Shown here piece after piece: positions 16,092-24,219 of a stretch of DNA of 64,000 bases. Location of the stretch: contig JAFTXW010000012.1 of the NCBI GenBank assembly GCA_017461445.1, positions 1-64,000 on the forward strand. Reading direction: 5' to 3'. Made by a program: the position numbers and the translations under genes. Source of the DNA: Oscillospiraceae bacterium. Its GTDB lineage: Bacteria > Bacillota > Clostridia > Oscillospirales > Oscillospiraceae. The notes beneath the pieces are model-generated. The model did no database searches. It had not been told where the DNA came from and worked only from the letters and a program-made list of their open reading frames with translations. Position 1 is the first letter of the stretch. The number at the start of each line of letters is the position of its first letter.

Positions 16092-17306
16092 TTACGCTTT
16101 GTATACGACCTTCCCGCCGCAGACGGTGGCCAGGCAGCGGCCATTGACCTTCCAGCCGGTGAAAGGGGTCGCCTTACCCATGGAGAGAAACTCCGCGGGA
16201 TCGATGGCGTATTCGGTGTTTAAGTCCCAGATGCTGTAGTCGGTGCCCATGGGGATGCCGAACCGCTTCCGGGGGTTGATGCTCAGCAGCTCCACGGCCT
16301 TGTCAAGGCTCAGAATGCCGGGCTTTACCAGATAGGTGTACACAATGGGGAAGGCTGTTTCGATGCCAACGATGCCGAAGGCACTCTTTTCCAGGCCCTT
16401 CGCTTTCTCCTCGGCGGAGTGGGGAGCGTGGTCGGTGGCGATCATGTCGATGGTGCCGTCCAGGATACCCTGCACCAGAGCTTCCCGGTCAGACTTGTCC
16501 CGCAGGGGCGGGTTCATCTTGAAGCGGCCTTCTTCCTGCAGCATACTGTCATCCATCACCAGATAGTGTGGCCCGGTTTCGCAGGTAACATCCAAACCTT
16601 CCGCTTTTGCCTTGCGGATCAACTCTACGCTCTCCTTTGTGGAGATATGGCAGACGTGGTAGGCGCAGCCGGTTTCTTTTACCAGTTCCAGATCCCGCTT
16701 GATCTGGCCCCATTCGCTTTCGGAGCAGATACCCCGGTGGCCGTGGGCTTTGGCGTATTCACCGTCGTGGATATAGCCGCCCCGGAGCAGGTCGTTGACC
16801 TCGCAGTGGGCCACGATCATCTTGCCCAGTGCTTTGGCCCGGAGCATGGCCTGCTTCATCATCTCATCGCTTTGGACACCTTTGCCGTCGTCGGAAAAGC
16901 CGATGACATTGGGGGCCATGCCCTCCAGGTCGGCCATCTCTTCGCCCTTTTCGCCCACAGTGATGGCACCGTAGGGATAGACGTGAATGCAGGCAGTGTC
17001 TTCAATGATCTGGAGCTGCTGCTGTAAATGCTCCACACTGTCGGGGACGGGGTTCAGGTTGGGCATGGTGCATACGGCGGTGTAACCGCCCCGGGCGGAG
17101 GCCCGGCTTCCGCTGGCTACTGTTTCCTTATAAGAAAAGCCCGGCTCTCTGAAATGCACATGCACGTCACAAAAGCCGGGAAAAATTGCGTATTGGGGGG
17201 AATCGAAAACAGAAAGCTGCAGGGAAGAAATGGAGGCACCAATACCGTCAGCAAATGCACTGCCCAGGGATGCGGAAATAACCTTAGCCTTGGTAGTCTC
17301 TGTCAT
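16092..17306 (-). CDS. pyrC: Dihydroorotase
   Basis: Cyclises carbamoyl aspartate to dihydroorotate. Type I (class III-like) amidohydrolase: metal-binding DVHVHFREPG near residue 60, GGYTAVCTMPN, HCEV, and catalytic TDHAPH near 285. The start is ATG 17306 (GGAAGGAG seven bases upstream). The reading frame continues upstream through the leader to 17426, but that part is the promoter and attenuator. At 404 residues it is slightly shorter than the ~425 average: the N-terminus before DVHVH lacks part of the usual beta-sandwich. First gene of the pyr operon. Confidence 0.94.
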   Translation of the reverse strand: MTETTKAKVISASLGSAFADGIGASISSLQLSVFDSPQYAIFPGFCDVHVHFREPGFSYKETVASGSRASARGGYTAVCTMPNLNPVPDSVEHLQQQLQIIEDTACIHVYPYGAITVGEKGEEMADLEGMAPNVIGFSDDGKGVQSDEMMKQAMLRAKALGKMIVAHCEVNDLLRGGYIHDGEYAKAHGHRGICSESEWGQIKRDLELVKETGCAYHVCHISTKESVELIRKAKAEGLDVTCETGPHYLVMDDSMLQEEGRFKMNPPLRDKSDREALVQGILDGTIDMIATDHAPHSAEEKAKGLEKSAFGIVGIETAFPIVYTYLVKPGILSLDKAVELLSINPRKRFGIPMGTDYSIWDLNTEYAIDPAEFLSMGKATPFTGWKVNGRCLATVCGGKVVYKA

Positions 17307-17328
17307 AGTGGTCTCCTTCCTGTTGCCT

Positions 17329-17391
17329 AAAAAAATGTCCTGCCGAGAGAGTGCGGCAAGACGGGGATCGCGGCGAGCCGCTTTATTTATC
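17329..17391 (-). promoter_or_regulatory. pyr operon leader with intrinsic terminator (attenuator)
   Basis: The RNA leader (from about 17391 down to the pyrC ribosome site) contains a GCGG-CTCG-CCGC hairpin and then a 9-bp terminator stem (17354-17362 with 17337-17345, 8-base loop, one G-U pair) followed by seven U's (17329-17335). The 5' arm GCGGC of the first hairpin is also complementary to GCCGC in the terminator's 5' arm, so the two structures can exclude each other. No PyrR-type binding loop and no leader reading frame with an ATG is visible. The pyrimidine signal is therefore unknown. Confidence 0.75.
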
Positions 17392-17397
17392 CTTGAA

Positions 17398-17426
17398 ATT
17401 ATAGCATGGCCCGGGGGGGTTGTCAA
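17398..17426 (-). promoter_or_regulatory. Consensus sigma-A promoter of the pyr operon
   Basis: Minus strand: TTGACA (17421-17426), exactly 17 bases, TATAAT (17398-17403). Both boxes are perfect consensus. Predicted transcription start is near 17391, giving an ~85-base leader before pyrC. Confidence 0.93.
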
Positions 17427-17478
17427 CAGAAAAAATGACAGCTTATTCCGGGGAATTTTGGTGCAGTTGGACGGATGT

Positions 17479-17506
17479 CCCTGCCGCCCCGGGTGGGGCG
17501 GCAGGG
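17479..17506 (-). terminator. GC-rich hairpin after trkH
   Basis: CCCTGCCGCCCC and GGGGCGGCAGGG form perfect 12-bp arms with a 4-base loop, five bases beyond the trkH stop. There is no T-run, so it could be a terminator or an RNA-stabilising hairpin. Confidence 0.55.
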
Positions 17507-17511
17507 GGTGT

Positions 17512-18960
17512 TTATTTCTGCTGCCAGGTCCGGCGGGAGAACAGAACCAGAATGGGGAAAATCTCCAAACGGCCTGCCAGCATGGCCCAGGAGAGAACCA
17601 GCTTGCTCAGGTCGCTGAAGGCACTGAAATTGCACATGGGGCCAACAGCCTCCATACCGGGGCCGATGTTGTTAAAGGTACACAGGACGGCGGAGAAATT
17701 GGTGCCGATGGAGAAGCCGTCCAGAGAGATAATGGCGAACACGGCAAACAGGATGATAACATAGGCAGCCAGATAGGCATTGGTGTTGTCCAAAATCTTT
17801 TCGTCCACCACTGCGCCGTTGTTGCGGACTACCTCCACCTTCCGGGGGTTCAGCATCTGCCGGATATTCCGGCGCAGGCCCTTCATCAGCAGCAGGAGCC
17901 GGGCCACCTTCAGACCGCCGCCGGTGGAGCCGGCGCAGGCACCCACCACCATCAGGCACATCAGAATGGTTTTGGAGAAGCTGGGCCAAAGGTCAAAGTC
18001 CGTGGTGGCATAGCCGGTGGTGGTGATGATGGAGCCCACCTGGAAGGCCGCATGGCGGATGGTCTCCTCCAGGGTGGGGTACAAGCTACGGATATTCAGG
18101 GCGATCAGAAGAATGCTGACCAGGATAATGCCGAAATACAGCCGAAGCTCTTCGTCACGGATGACGCTTTTCCACTCCTTGATCAGCAGCAGATAATAGC
18201 AGCTGAAATTCACACCGAAGAGGATCATGAATACGGTGGTCACGTTTTGCAGATAAGGGCTGTAGCGAACCATAGAATCATTCTTGATGGCCAAACCGCC
18301 GGTACCGGCGGTGCCGAAGGCCGTACACAGGGCTTCCAGAAGCGGCATATCGCCAATGACCAGCAAGATGATATTGATGATGGTCATTACAATATAAATG
18401 ATGTACAGGATGGCTGCGGTGGTGCGCATTTTGGGTACCAGCTTGCCCACGTTGGGTCCGGGGCTTTCCGCCCGCAGCAGGTGCATGGTAAAGCCCTGTC
18501 CCTTTTCGCCGGTGAAGGTCAGCAGGAATACCAGCACACCCATGCCGCCCAGCCAGTGGCTGAAGCTGCGCCAGTAGAGAATGCCGTTGGAGAGTGCCTC
18601 CACATTGGTCAGAATGGAAGCACCGGTGGTGGTAAAGCCGGAAACGATCTCAAAAAAAGCATCCACATAGCTGGGGATCTCCCGGGAGATCCAGAAGGGC
18701 AGGCAGCCAACAAGGCTGAGCACGAACCAGCTGGCACCGACGCAGACAAGCCCTTCCTTGGCGTAAAAGGCACTGGGCGCGCCCCGGCATACCAGAAACA
18801 GCACTGCCGCCAGCGCGGCAATGATCAGCAGGGTGCATACAAAGCCCTTCACCGCCATACTATCGCCGCAGTAAAGGCTGATACACAGAGCAGGGATCAT
18901 GAAAATTCCTTCAATAGAGAGGATCTGGGCGAGGAAACGCCCCATCATTTTGTAATTCAT
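17512..18960 (-). CDS. trkH: Trk-type potassium transporter, membrane subunit
   Basis: Forms the K+ pore gated by TrkA. The 482-residue protein has about ten to twelve hydrophobic segments arranged as four M1-P-M2 repeats. Selectivity-filter turns are visible as TTTGAS near residue 112, GTAGTGG near 220, TTTGYAT near 315 and NNIGPGM near 435. Length is typical. It lies 12 bases after trkA and must be co-transcribed with it from the promoter at 20388. Confidence 0.94.
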   Translation of the reverse strand: MNYKMMGRFLAQILSIEGIFMIPALCISLYCGDSMAVKGFVCTLLIIAALAAVLFLVCRGAPSAFYAKEGLVCVGASWFVLSLVGCLPFWISREIPSYVDAFFEIVSGFTTTGASILTNVEALSNGILYWRSFSHWLGGMGVLVFLLTFTGEKGQGFTMHLLRAESPGPNVGKLVPKMRTTAAILYIIYIVMTIINIILLVIGDMPLLEALCTAFGTAGTGGLAIKNDSMVRYSPYLQNVTTVFMILFGVNFSCYYLLLIKEWKSVIRDEELRLYFGIILVSILLIALNIRSLYPTLEETIRHAAFQVGSIITTTGYATTDFDLWPSFSKTILMCLMVVGACAGSTGGGLKVARLLLLMKGLRRNIRQMLNPRKVEVVRNNGAVVDEKILDNTNAYLAAYVIILFAVFAIISLDGFSIGTNFSAVLCTFNNIGPGMEAVGPMCNFSAFSDLSKLVLSWAMLAGRLEIFPILVLFSRRTWQQK

Positions 18961-18972
18961 AAGGATGCCTCG

Positions 18973-20334
18973 TTACGCAAAGATGTCATTCAACTGCCGC
19001 ACAGCACCCCGGCCGTTGGTGACCACCACCAGGGTATCGCCCTTGTGGAACATGGAATCGCCGTTGGCAATCTCGGTCTTGGAGCCCCGGGTGATGCTGG
19101 CGATCAGCACATTGGCCTTGGGCTTCAGGTTCTTCAGGGGGGTGTCGCAGTTCTTGGTGTTTTCGTCCACCAGGAACTCCATGGCCTCTACCTGGCCGTC
19201 GGCAATGGCGTGGACGGAAACCGCCGCGCCGGTCTGGTTCTGCATAGCCCGGACATAGCGGACGATGTTGCTGACGCAAAGATCCTTAGGACACACCACG
19301 CTGCCCAGGTTCAGGCTGTCAATAATGCTGCGGCTACTGGCATGGCCCAGCTTGGTGATGACCTGGGGAATGCCCACAGAGCCGGCGTACAGGGACAGAA
19401 TCATGTTCAGCTCATCCTCGCCGGTGAGGGTCACAACGGCGTCGTATTCGGAGAGCCGTTGGCTTTCCAGAAGCTCCAGGTCACTGCTGTCGCCATGAAT
19501 GATGTCCACCTCCGGCAGCTGGGCGCACAGTTCCTGGCAGCGGTCGTAGTTCTTTTCAATGATCTGAACGGAGATGCCGCTCTTTTCCAATGCCGCAGCC
19601 AGATAGAAGCTGACACGTCCGCCGCCGCATAGGAGCACCCGCCGGACCCGCCGGGTGATGATTCCCAGGTTTTTCAGCAGGGTGGTCAGGTCTTTCGTAG
19701 GGGCGGTGACGAAAATCCGGTCGCCCTCCCGGAAGGTAAAATCGCCGCTGTTGGGAACCACGGTGCTGCCGTCCCGGAGAACGGCGCAGACCAGTACCCG
19801 GCATTTGATGATGCCCATCATATCGATCAGACGGACATTCAGCAGCTTGCTGTTTTTGTCAATGCGAAGCTCCACGATCTCTGTGCGGCCCTGTGCGAAC
19901 ACATCCCGCCGCAGGAAGCCGGGGTATTTCAGCAGCCGCTCGATCTCTCTGGCCGCCTGCTGTTCGGGATTGAAGATCATGGAAAGGCCGAACACATCCC
20001 GCATCCGGTAGATCTGGTCGGAGTATTCGGGATTACGGATCCGGGCGATGGTATGTAGCCTGGGATTCAGGGCGTGGGCGGTGGTGCAGCACAGCAGATT
20101 CACTTCGTCGGCGTTGGTGGCGGCGATGAGCAGATCCGCGTCCTTCACGCCTGCCTGCAGCAGCACGCTCATGGCAGCGCAGTTGCCCTGGACAGAGGTC
20201 ACATCGTAGCGTTCCACGCTGGATTCCAGAACCTGAGGGTTGGAGTCAATGACGGTCACGTCATAGCCTTCGGAAGTCAGCTGACGGGTCAGGGCGGAAC
20301 CCACCTTGCCGTCGCCTGCAATGATGATATTCAT
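18973..20334 (-). CDS. trkA: Trk potassium uptake regulatory subunit TrkA
   Basis: A cytosolic NAD(H)-binding ring protein that gates TrkH. The 453 residues show two tandem RCK modules. The first Rossmann motif is GDGKVGSALTRQL at residues 7-19 with the Asp at DSNP; the second is CGGGRVSFYLAAAL near residue 236. Each is followed by a TrkA-C domain (about residues 140-215 and 370-450). Length is typical of full TrkA and double that of KtrA. Ordered trkA-trkH. Confidence 0.95.
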   Translation of the reverse strand: MNIIIAGDGKVGSALTRQLTSEGYDVTVIDSNPQVLESSVERYDVTSVQGNCAAMSVLLQAGVKDADLLIAATNADEVNLLCCTTAHALNPRLHTIARIRNPEYSDQIYRMRDVFGLSMIFNPEQQAAREIERLLKYPGFLRRDVFAQGRTEIVELRIDKNSKLLNVRLIDMMGIIKCRVLVCAVLRDGSTVVPNSGDFTFREGDRIFVTAPTKDLTTLLKNLGIITRRVRRVLLCGGGRVSFYLAAALEKSGISVQIIEKNYDRCQELCAQLPEVDIIHGDSSDLELLESQRLSEYDAVVTLTGEDELNMILSLYAGSVGIPQVITKLGHASSRSIIDSLNLGSVVCPKDLCVSNIVRYVRAMQNQTGAAVSVHAIADGQVEAMEFLVDENTKNCDTPLKNLKPKANVLIASITRGSKTEIANGDSMFHKGDTLVVVTNGRGAVRQLNDIFA

Positions 20335-20387
20335 AAAAAGCCTCCTGTTTTCGAAACGGTGTCCGAATTTGGAACAAGTTACCTGCT

Positions 20388-20416
20388 ATTATAGCATCCT
20401 TTCTCAGGAAATACAA
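20388..20416 (-). promoter_or_regulatory. Promoter of trkA-trkH
   Basis: Minus strand: TTGTAT (20411-20416), 17-base spacer, TATAAT (20388-20393), 54 bases before the trkA start. An AGGAGG ribosome site precedes the ATG. Confidence 0.8.
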
Positions 20417-20438
20417 CACCCTCCAGGCAAAGGGTGGG

Positions 20439-20568
20439 TAAATGATCGTTTGTAGGCAGGGCCGACGGCTAATGCTTGACAAACCTGGTCTATATTCGTT
20501 ACACCATTGGGTACCGCTCGGTTTGGTACTGCGGTGTCCATTGGTGTAACGAATATAGACCAGCCAGC
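20439..20568. repeat. Dispersed element copy 1 with a perfect 26-bp inverted repeat
   Basis: Perfect 26-bp arms at 20485-20510 and 20538-20563 (CTGGTCTATATTCG... and complement) enclose a 27-base loop with a nested GTACC/GGTAC hairpin. The left flank reads TAAATGATCGTTTGTAGGCAG. Related copies, with the left arm only, lie at 21690 and 26393. All three share CCATTGGxTACCGCTCGGTT. Confidence 0.88.
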
Positions 20569-20596
20569 GCACACATCAGCCGCGGGTCTTACCGGC

Positions 20597-21673
20597 TCAC
20601 CCATCCTTCCGGGTGAGCCACAGTGCCACGGCAATGGCGGTGACACCGCCGGTCAGCTTTCCCGCGATCATGGCGGGCAGCAGCTCCGGGGCAAAGCCTG
20701 CGGTGAAACCCAGATGGTCACCGAATACAAAGGCGGCGGATACGGCGAAGGCAATATTGACTACCTTGCCCCGGGGATTCATATCCTTCACCATGCCAAA
20801 GGTGGCAATAGAATTGGCTAGGCTGGCAATCAGCCCCGCCGCCGCCGCATCGTTGATGCCCAGCCATTTTCCCGCCGCCATCAGGGGTCTGCGCAGCAGC
20901 TTCGTCACCACGAATACCAGGGGGAAGGCTCCTGCCAGCACGATGGCGATGGTGCCAACGGTGGCGAAGCCCTCAGAAATGGGAGCCATGCCGGGGATGA
21001 GAACGAAGCCTGTCAGGGCCTCCACAATGGCTGCCGCCAGTCCGATGGTCACTACGATGACCACGAATTTTCCAAACAGGGCGAAGCCCTTCACCATGGC
21101 ATTCTCCGCCCGCCAAAGGCCGATGGCGATAAGCACCGCGATGATGACGATGGGGATCAGGTTCCGCAGCACCATGGGGATGGAAAATCCGGCAACGATG
21201 CCGCCCACCAGAACACCTACGGGGATGGTCACGATGCCGCAGAGGATGCCCTTTGCCATGGCAGGCCGGTCCTCCTCCTGGAGGATGCCCATGGCCACGG
21301 GGATGGTGAATACGATGGTGGCACCCAGCATGGAGCCTGTCAGCACGCCCCCCAGCATGGATGCTTGGGGATCGGCGGTCATTTCCATAGCAAGCGCGCC
21401 GCCGCCCATGTCGCAGGCCAGGATGGTGCCCGCGAACATGGCGGGATCAGCCCCAAGAAAGCTGTAGATGGGCACGATGACGGGCTTCAGGAGATTTGCC
21501 AGCACCGGAGCCAGGGATACGATCCCCACCATAGCCAATGCAAGGGAACCCATGGCCAGAATGCCCTCCTCGAACTCCTTCCCCAGCCCGAAGCGGTTCC
21601 CAAAGATCCGGTCAATAGCCCCCAATACCGCAAACCCAGCCATTACCGCGATCAATATCTCATGTCCAGACAT
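20597..21673 (-). CDS. eutH: Ethanolamine transporter EutH
   Basis: An integral membrane protein for ethanolamine entry. The 358 residues carry about ten hydrophobic segments. The family block ACDMGGGALAMEMTADPQASMLGG lies near residues 85-110 and FGDHLGFTAGF near 320. Start ATG 21673 is chosen for its GGGAGGAA site and because the upstream reading frame (to 21838) runs through repeat sequence. It is the last gene of the eut cluster in transcription order but is separated from eutE by ~470 bases of repeats, so it may have its own promoter. Confidence 0.93.
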   Translation of the reverse strand: MSGHEILIAVMAGFAVLGAIDRIFGNRFGLGKEFEEGILAMGSLALAMVGIVSLAPVLANLLKPVIVPIYSFLGADPAMFAGTILACDMGGGALAMEMTADPQASMLGGVLTGSMLGATIVFTIPVAMGILQEEDRPAMAKGILCGIVTIPVGVLVGGIVAGFSIPMVLRNLIPIVIIAVLIAIGLWRAENAMVKGFALFGKFVVIVVTIGLAAAIVEALTGFVLIPGMAPISEGFATVGTIAIVLAGAFPLVFVVTKLLRRPLMAAGKWLGINDAAAAGLIASLANSIATFGMVKDMNPRGKVVNIAFAVSAAFVFGDHLGFTAGFAPELLPAMIAGKLTGGVTAIAVALWLTRKDG

Positions 21674-21689
21674 AAGTTTCCTCCCGATG

Positions 21690-21805
21690 TAAATTATCAT
21701 TTGTCGGCAGAGCCGACGACCAATGCGTGACGAACCTGGTCGGTATTCGTTACGCCATTGGATACCGCTCGGTTCGGTACTGCGTGAATGATTGTATAGC
21801 GGTGT
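21690..21805. repeat. Dispersed element copy 2 (left arm only)
   Basis: Begins TAAATTATCATTTGTCGGCAG and continues with CCTGGTCGGTATTCG and GCCATTGGATACCGCTCG, closely matching the copy at 20439 with several substitutions. The right-hand arm is missing and the sequence runs into hairpin array B. Confidence 0.8.
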
Positions 21806-21811
21806 AATAAG

Positions 21812-22074
21812 AACGCCCTTGCGGGCGTTGGCATCCAAAAGATGCCAGGGGTGCGGATTGCCACGTCGCGTGTTTCATAGTGCGATTGCCACTGGCAATC
21901 GTTTATCAGAAATCGCTGCGCTATGCTCCTCGCAATGACATGATTTTGATACTTACCGTACCGATTTCGGTGCATCCAGTCACCAAGTTTCCATGTCATT
22001 GCGAACCAGTCCGCAGACTGGTGTGGCAATCCGTTTCCCTGCAATGCGAAGCATTGCGTCGGCCTAAGGCCGAC
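21812..22074. repeat. Array B of short hairpins plus REP-like core
   Basis: The 474-base gene-free stretch between eutH and eutE holds copy 2 of the dispersed element and then this array. Perfect hairpins: AACGCCC/GGGCGTT at 21812, GGCATC/GATGCC at 21830, GATTGCC/GGCAATC at 21884, CCAGTC/GACTGG at 22006, GCAATGC/GCATTGC at 22041 and GTCGGCC/GGCCGAC at 22058, with 3-5 base loops. TGTCATTGCGAACC (21993) and its inverse around 21931 bracket the middle. The end, AAACAACAATTTAC near 22089-22102, matches the element end at 26650 and 29194. Confidence 0.8.
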
Positions 22075-22147
22075 AATGTTATTACGCTAAACAACAATTT
22101 ACCGTAGCACCCAGTGGGCGCGATATCAGCGGCCAGGCCTTGCCCGC

Positions 22148-23578
22148 TTATGACCCCAGGCGTTCCATGATCTTTTGTGTCACCAGCTCCACCAGGTCGG
22201 CGTTTACGGTCACCTTTTTGGATTGTGTTTCCTCTTTGCCCCAGGCTACGCGGCGGATGTTGATCAGATCCAGGGGCGAAATGTTGTTGGAGGAGCTGCT
22301 GCCGCCCACTGCGCCGCAGCCCAGAGTCAGGGCAGGGAAGAGCCCTGTGGTGGCTCCGATGCCCCCCAATGCCGCAGGGGTATTCACCAGGAACCGGGAC
22401 ACGGGAATTTTTAGACCGAACCGCCGGATGACCTGCTCATCCTCGGCATGAATGGCGAAGGTATGGCCGCTGCCCTCGTGCTTTAAGACTTCCATACATT
22501 TTTCCAGCACCGCCTCCTCGCTGTCCATCACGAAGAAGGCCAGCACTGGGCACAGCTTTTCCATGGAATAGGGCCGTGTGGGCCCTGCTTCCTGCTCCCG
22601 GGCAACCAGCACCTTCGTGCCGTGGGGGACGGAAAAGCCTGCCTTTTGGGCCAGAATATCCGCGCTCTTGCCCACAATCTCCGGGTTCAGGGCCCCGGTA
22701 GGCCGGAACAGCAGCTTTGCCAGCAGCCCTGCTTCCTGACTGTTCATAAAATAGAAGCCCTGCCGCTGGCCTTCAGCGCGAACCTTTTCCGCCATGCCCT
22801 TTTCCACAATGATGCTCTGCTCGGAAGCGCAGACGGTACCGTTGTCAAAGGTCTTGGAGCGCAGGATGCAGGCCATGGCCTTTGCAACATCGGCAGAATG
22901 GTGGATATAGGCGGGGCCGTTGCCCGCGCCTACGCCGATGGCGGGCTTGCCGGAGGAATAGGCCGCCTTCACCATGCCTGGGCCGCCGGTGGCCAAAATC
23001 AGCCGCACCTCCGCCGCAGCCATCAGCTCCTGGCATCCGGCCAGGGCGGGAATGGTGAGACATGCTACGCTTCCCCTGGGGGCCCCAGCCCGTTCTGCCG
23101 CTTCCGCGACGATCTGCGCCGCCTTCAGGGTGCAGGTGATGGCCTTGGGGTGTGGGGAGAAAACAATGGCGTTGCCCGCCTTCAGGGCGATCATGGCCTT
23201 GTAGCAGACGGTGGAGGTGGGATTGGTGCTGGGGACGATGGCGGCGATGACGCCCACAGGCACGCCCACCTCCCACAGCTTTTTCTCCGGCACTTCCCGC
23301 AAAATACCCACCGTCTTCATATCCCGGACGGCCTCCGCTACCTTCTCCGAGGCAAAGCGGTTCTTGGTGATCTTGTCCTCCACATTGCCGAAGCCCGTCT
23401 CCCGGACGGCCATCTCTGCCAGGGTGGGGGCCGCCTGGGAGAAGGCCTGCGCGATGCCCTCCGCGATGGCATCCAGCTGCGCCTGGGACATCTGCGCCAG
23501 CTGCCGCTGGGCAGCCTCCGCCTCCTTCGCCAGTCTCCGCGCCTCCTGCCGGGCTGCTAAATCTTTGTCAAATTCCAT
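22148..23578 (-). CDS. eutE: CoA-acylating acetaldehyde dehydrogenase
   Basis: Converts acetaldehyde, CoA and NAD to acetyl-CoA inside the microcompartment. The 476-residue protein has the ALDH fold with catalytic Cys in DNGTVCASEQS near residue 247 and the substrate loop VPSTNPTSTVCYKAM near 115. The usual N-terminal encapsulation helix is not seen: the protein starts directly with the linker-like EFDKDLAARQEARRL. The extreme C-terminus, ADLVELVTQKIMERLG, is an amphipathic helix of encapsulation-peptide type. It follows eutN by six bases. Confidence 0.94.
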   Translation of the reverse strand: MEFDKDLAARQEARRLAKEAEAAQRQLAQMSQAQLDAIAEGIAQAFSQAAPTLAEMAVRETGFGNVEDKITKNRFASEKVAEAVRDMKTVGILREVPEKKLWEVGVPVGVIAAIVPSTNPTSTVCYKAMIALKAGNAIVFSPHPKAITCTLKAAQIVAEAAERAGAPRGSVACLTIPALAGCQELMAAAEVRLILATGGPGMVKAAYSSGKPAIGVGAGNGPAYIHHSADVAKAMACILRSKTFDNGTVCASEQSIIVEKGMAEKVRAEGQRQGFYFMNSQEAGLLAKLLFRPTGALNPEIVGKSADILAQKAGFSVPHGTKVLVAREQEAGPTRPYSMEKLCPVLAFFVMDSEEAVLEKCMEVLKHEGSGHTFAIHAEDEQVIRRFGLKIPVSRFLVNTPAALGGIGATTGLFPALTLGCGAVGGSSSSNNISPLDLINIRRVAWGKEETQSKKVTVNADLVELVTQKIMERLGS

Positions 23579-23584
23579 AAACCC

Positions 23585-23824
23585 TTACCGTTCCTTCTCC
23601 CCGTCTACGATGGCCACTACGGCGGCATCTACGGGGGCATCCATACAGTAGCGGGAGGCTACGGTGCCTGTAGCCAGCAGCACCTTGTCCCCGGGGCCTG
23701 CGCCTACCTGGTCTGCGGCCACGATCTCCTGACCGCCGCTTTCCACTACCAGAAAGGTCTGCCCCTGAAGACACTGCGCCTTCCGGGTGGCCCAGATGGA
23801 GCCGATCACTTTTCCAACCTTCAT
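23585..23824 (-). CDS. eutN: Microcompartment vertex protein EutN/CcmL
   Basis: A 79-residue BMC-P protein. In the family, pentamers close the twelve vertices of the shell. The sequence starts MKVGKVIGSIWATRK and includes VAADQVGAGPGDKVLLATG, matching EutN. The start codon overlaps the stop of the upstream gene by four bases (ATGA), indicating translational coupling. Confidence 0.95.
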   Translation of the reverse strand: MKVGKVIGSIWATRKAQCLQGQTFLVVESGGQEIVAADQVGAGPGDKVLLATGTVASRYCMDAPVDAAVVAIVDGEKER

Positions 23825-24219
23825 TTCGTTCCCTCCAAAATTTCCTTGGCCAGGGGTGTCAGCACCGCTCCGGCGTCGGGCCGCTGGCCCCGGCTGCGCA
23901 GGAGCCTTGCTTCCTCCGCGGTGACCAGCCGCTTCCGCCCGCCGTCGGTGAACAGGACACCCCAGTTTTTCAGCTCCCGCTGGGCGGCGGTGAGGCTCCC
24001 GGCCAGGGCTCGGTTTTTGGGGGCCTCCGGCAGCCCCGGCGTGTAAAGATACACGGCCTTCCCCTCCGCCAGGGCGGTGAGTACCCGTTCCTCCCGGAAC
24101 CGCAGCAGCTGGGACAGGGTCAGGGAGCCGATGACCACCGCATCAAAGGGCGGTTCCGTCACATAGGCATAGCCCAGCTCCGCCCCCGGCTCCCGGCCGA
24201 TCAGCAGTGCCCGGGTCAT
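23821..24219 (-). CDS. Ethanolamine-cluster hypothetical protein
   Basis: A 132-residue soluble protein found here between pduL and eutN, with 4-base overlaps on both sides. It resembles the small uncharacterised proteins of Firmicutes eut clusters (TIGR02536-type) in size, place and sequence style: a start like MTRALLIGREP, a hydrophobic stretch DAVVIGSLTLSQLLRF near residue 28, and a basic helical C-terminus LTPLAKEILEG. No catalytic motif is visible. The tight coupling argues for a role in microcompartment assembly or metabolism; its biochemistry is unknown to me. Confidence 0.65.
   Translation of the reverse strand: MTRALLIGREPGAELGYAYVTEPPFDAVVIGSLTLSQLLRFREERVLTALAEGKAVYLYTPGLPEAPKNRALAGSLTAAQRELKNWGVLFTDGGRKRLVTAEEARLLRSRGQRPDAGAVLTPLAKEILEGTK

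Noticed and set aside
17306..17391. PyrR-binding loop in the pyr leader
   Set aside because: I looked for the conserved purine-rich loop and UCC-x-GAGAGG pattern and did not see it.
17306..17426. N-terminal extension of pyrC to the upstream start at 17426
   Set aside because: The extra 40 codons coincide with the promoter, the terminator stem and the U-tract, and the ATG at 17306 has a perfect ribosome site.
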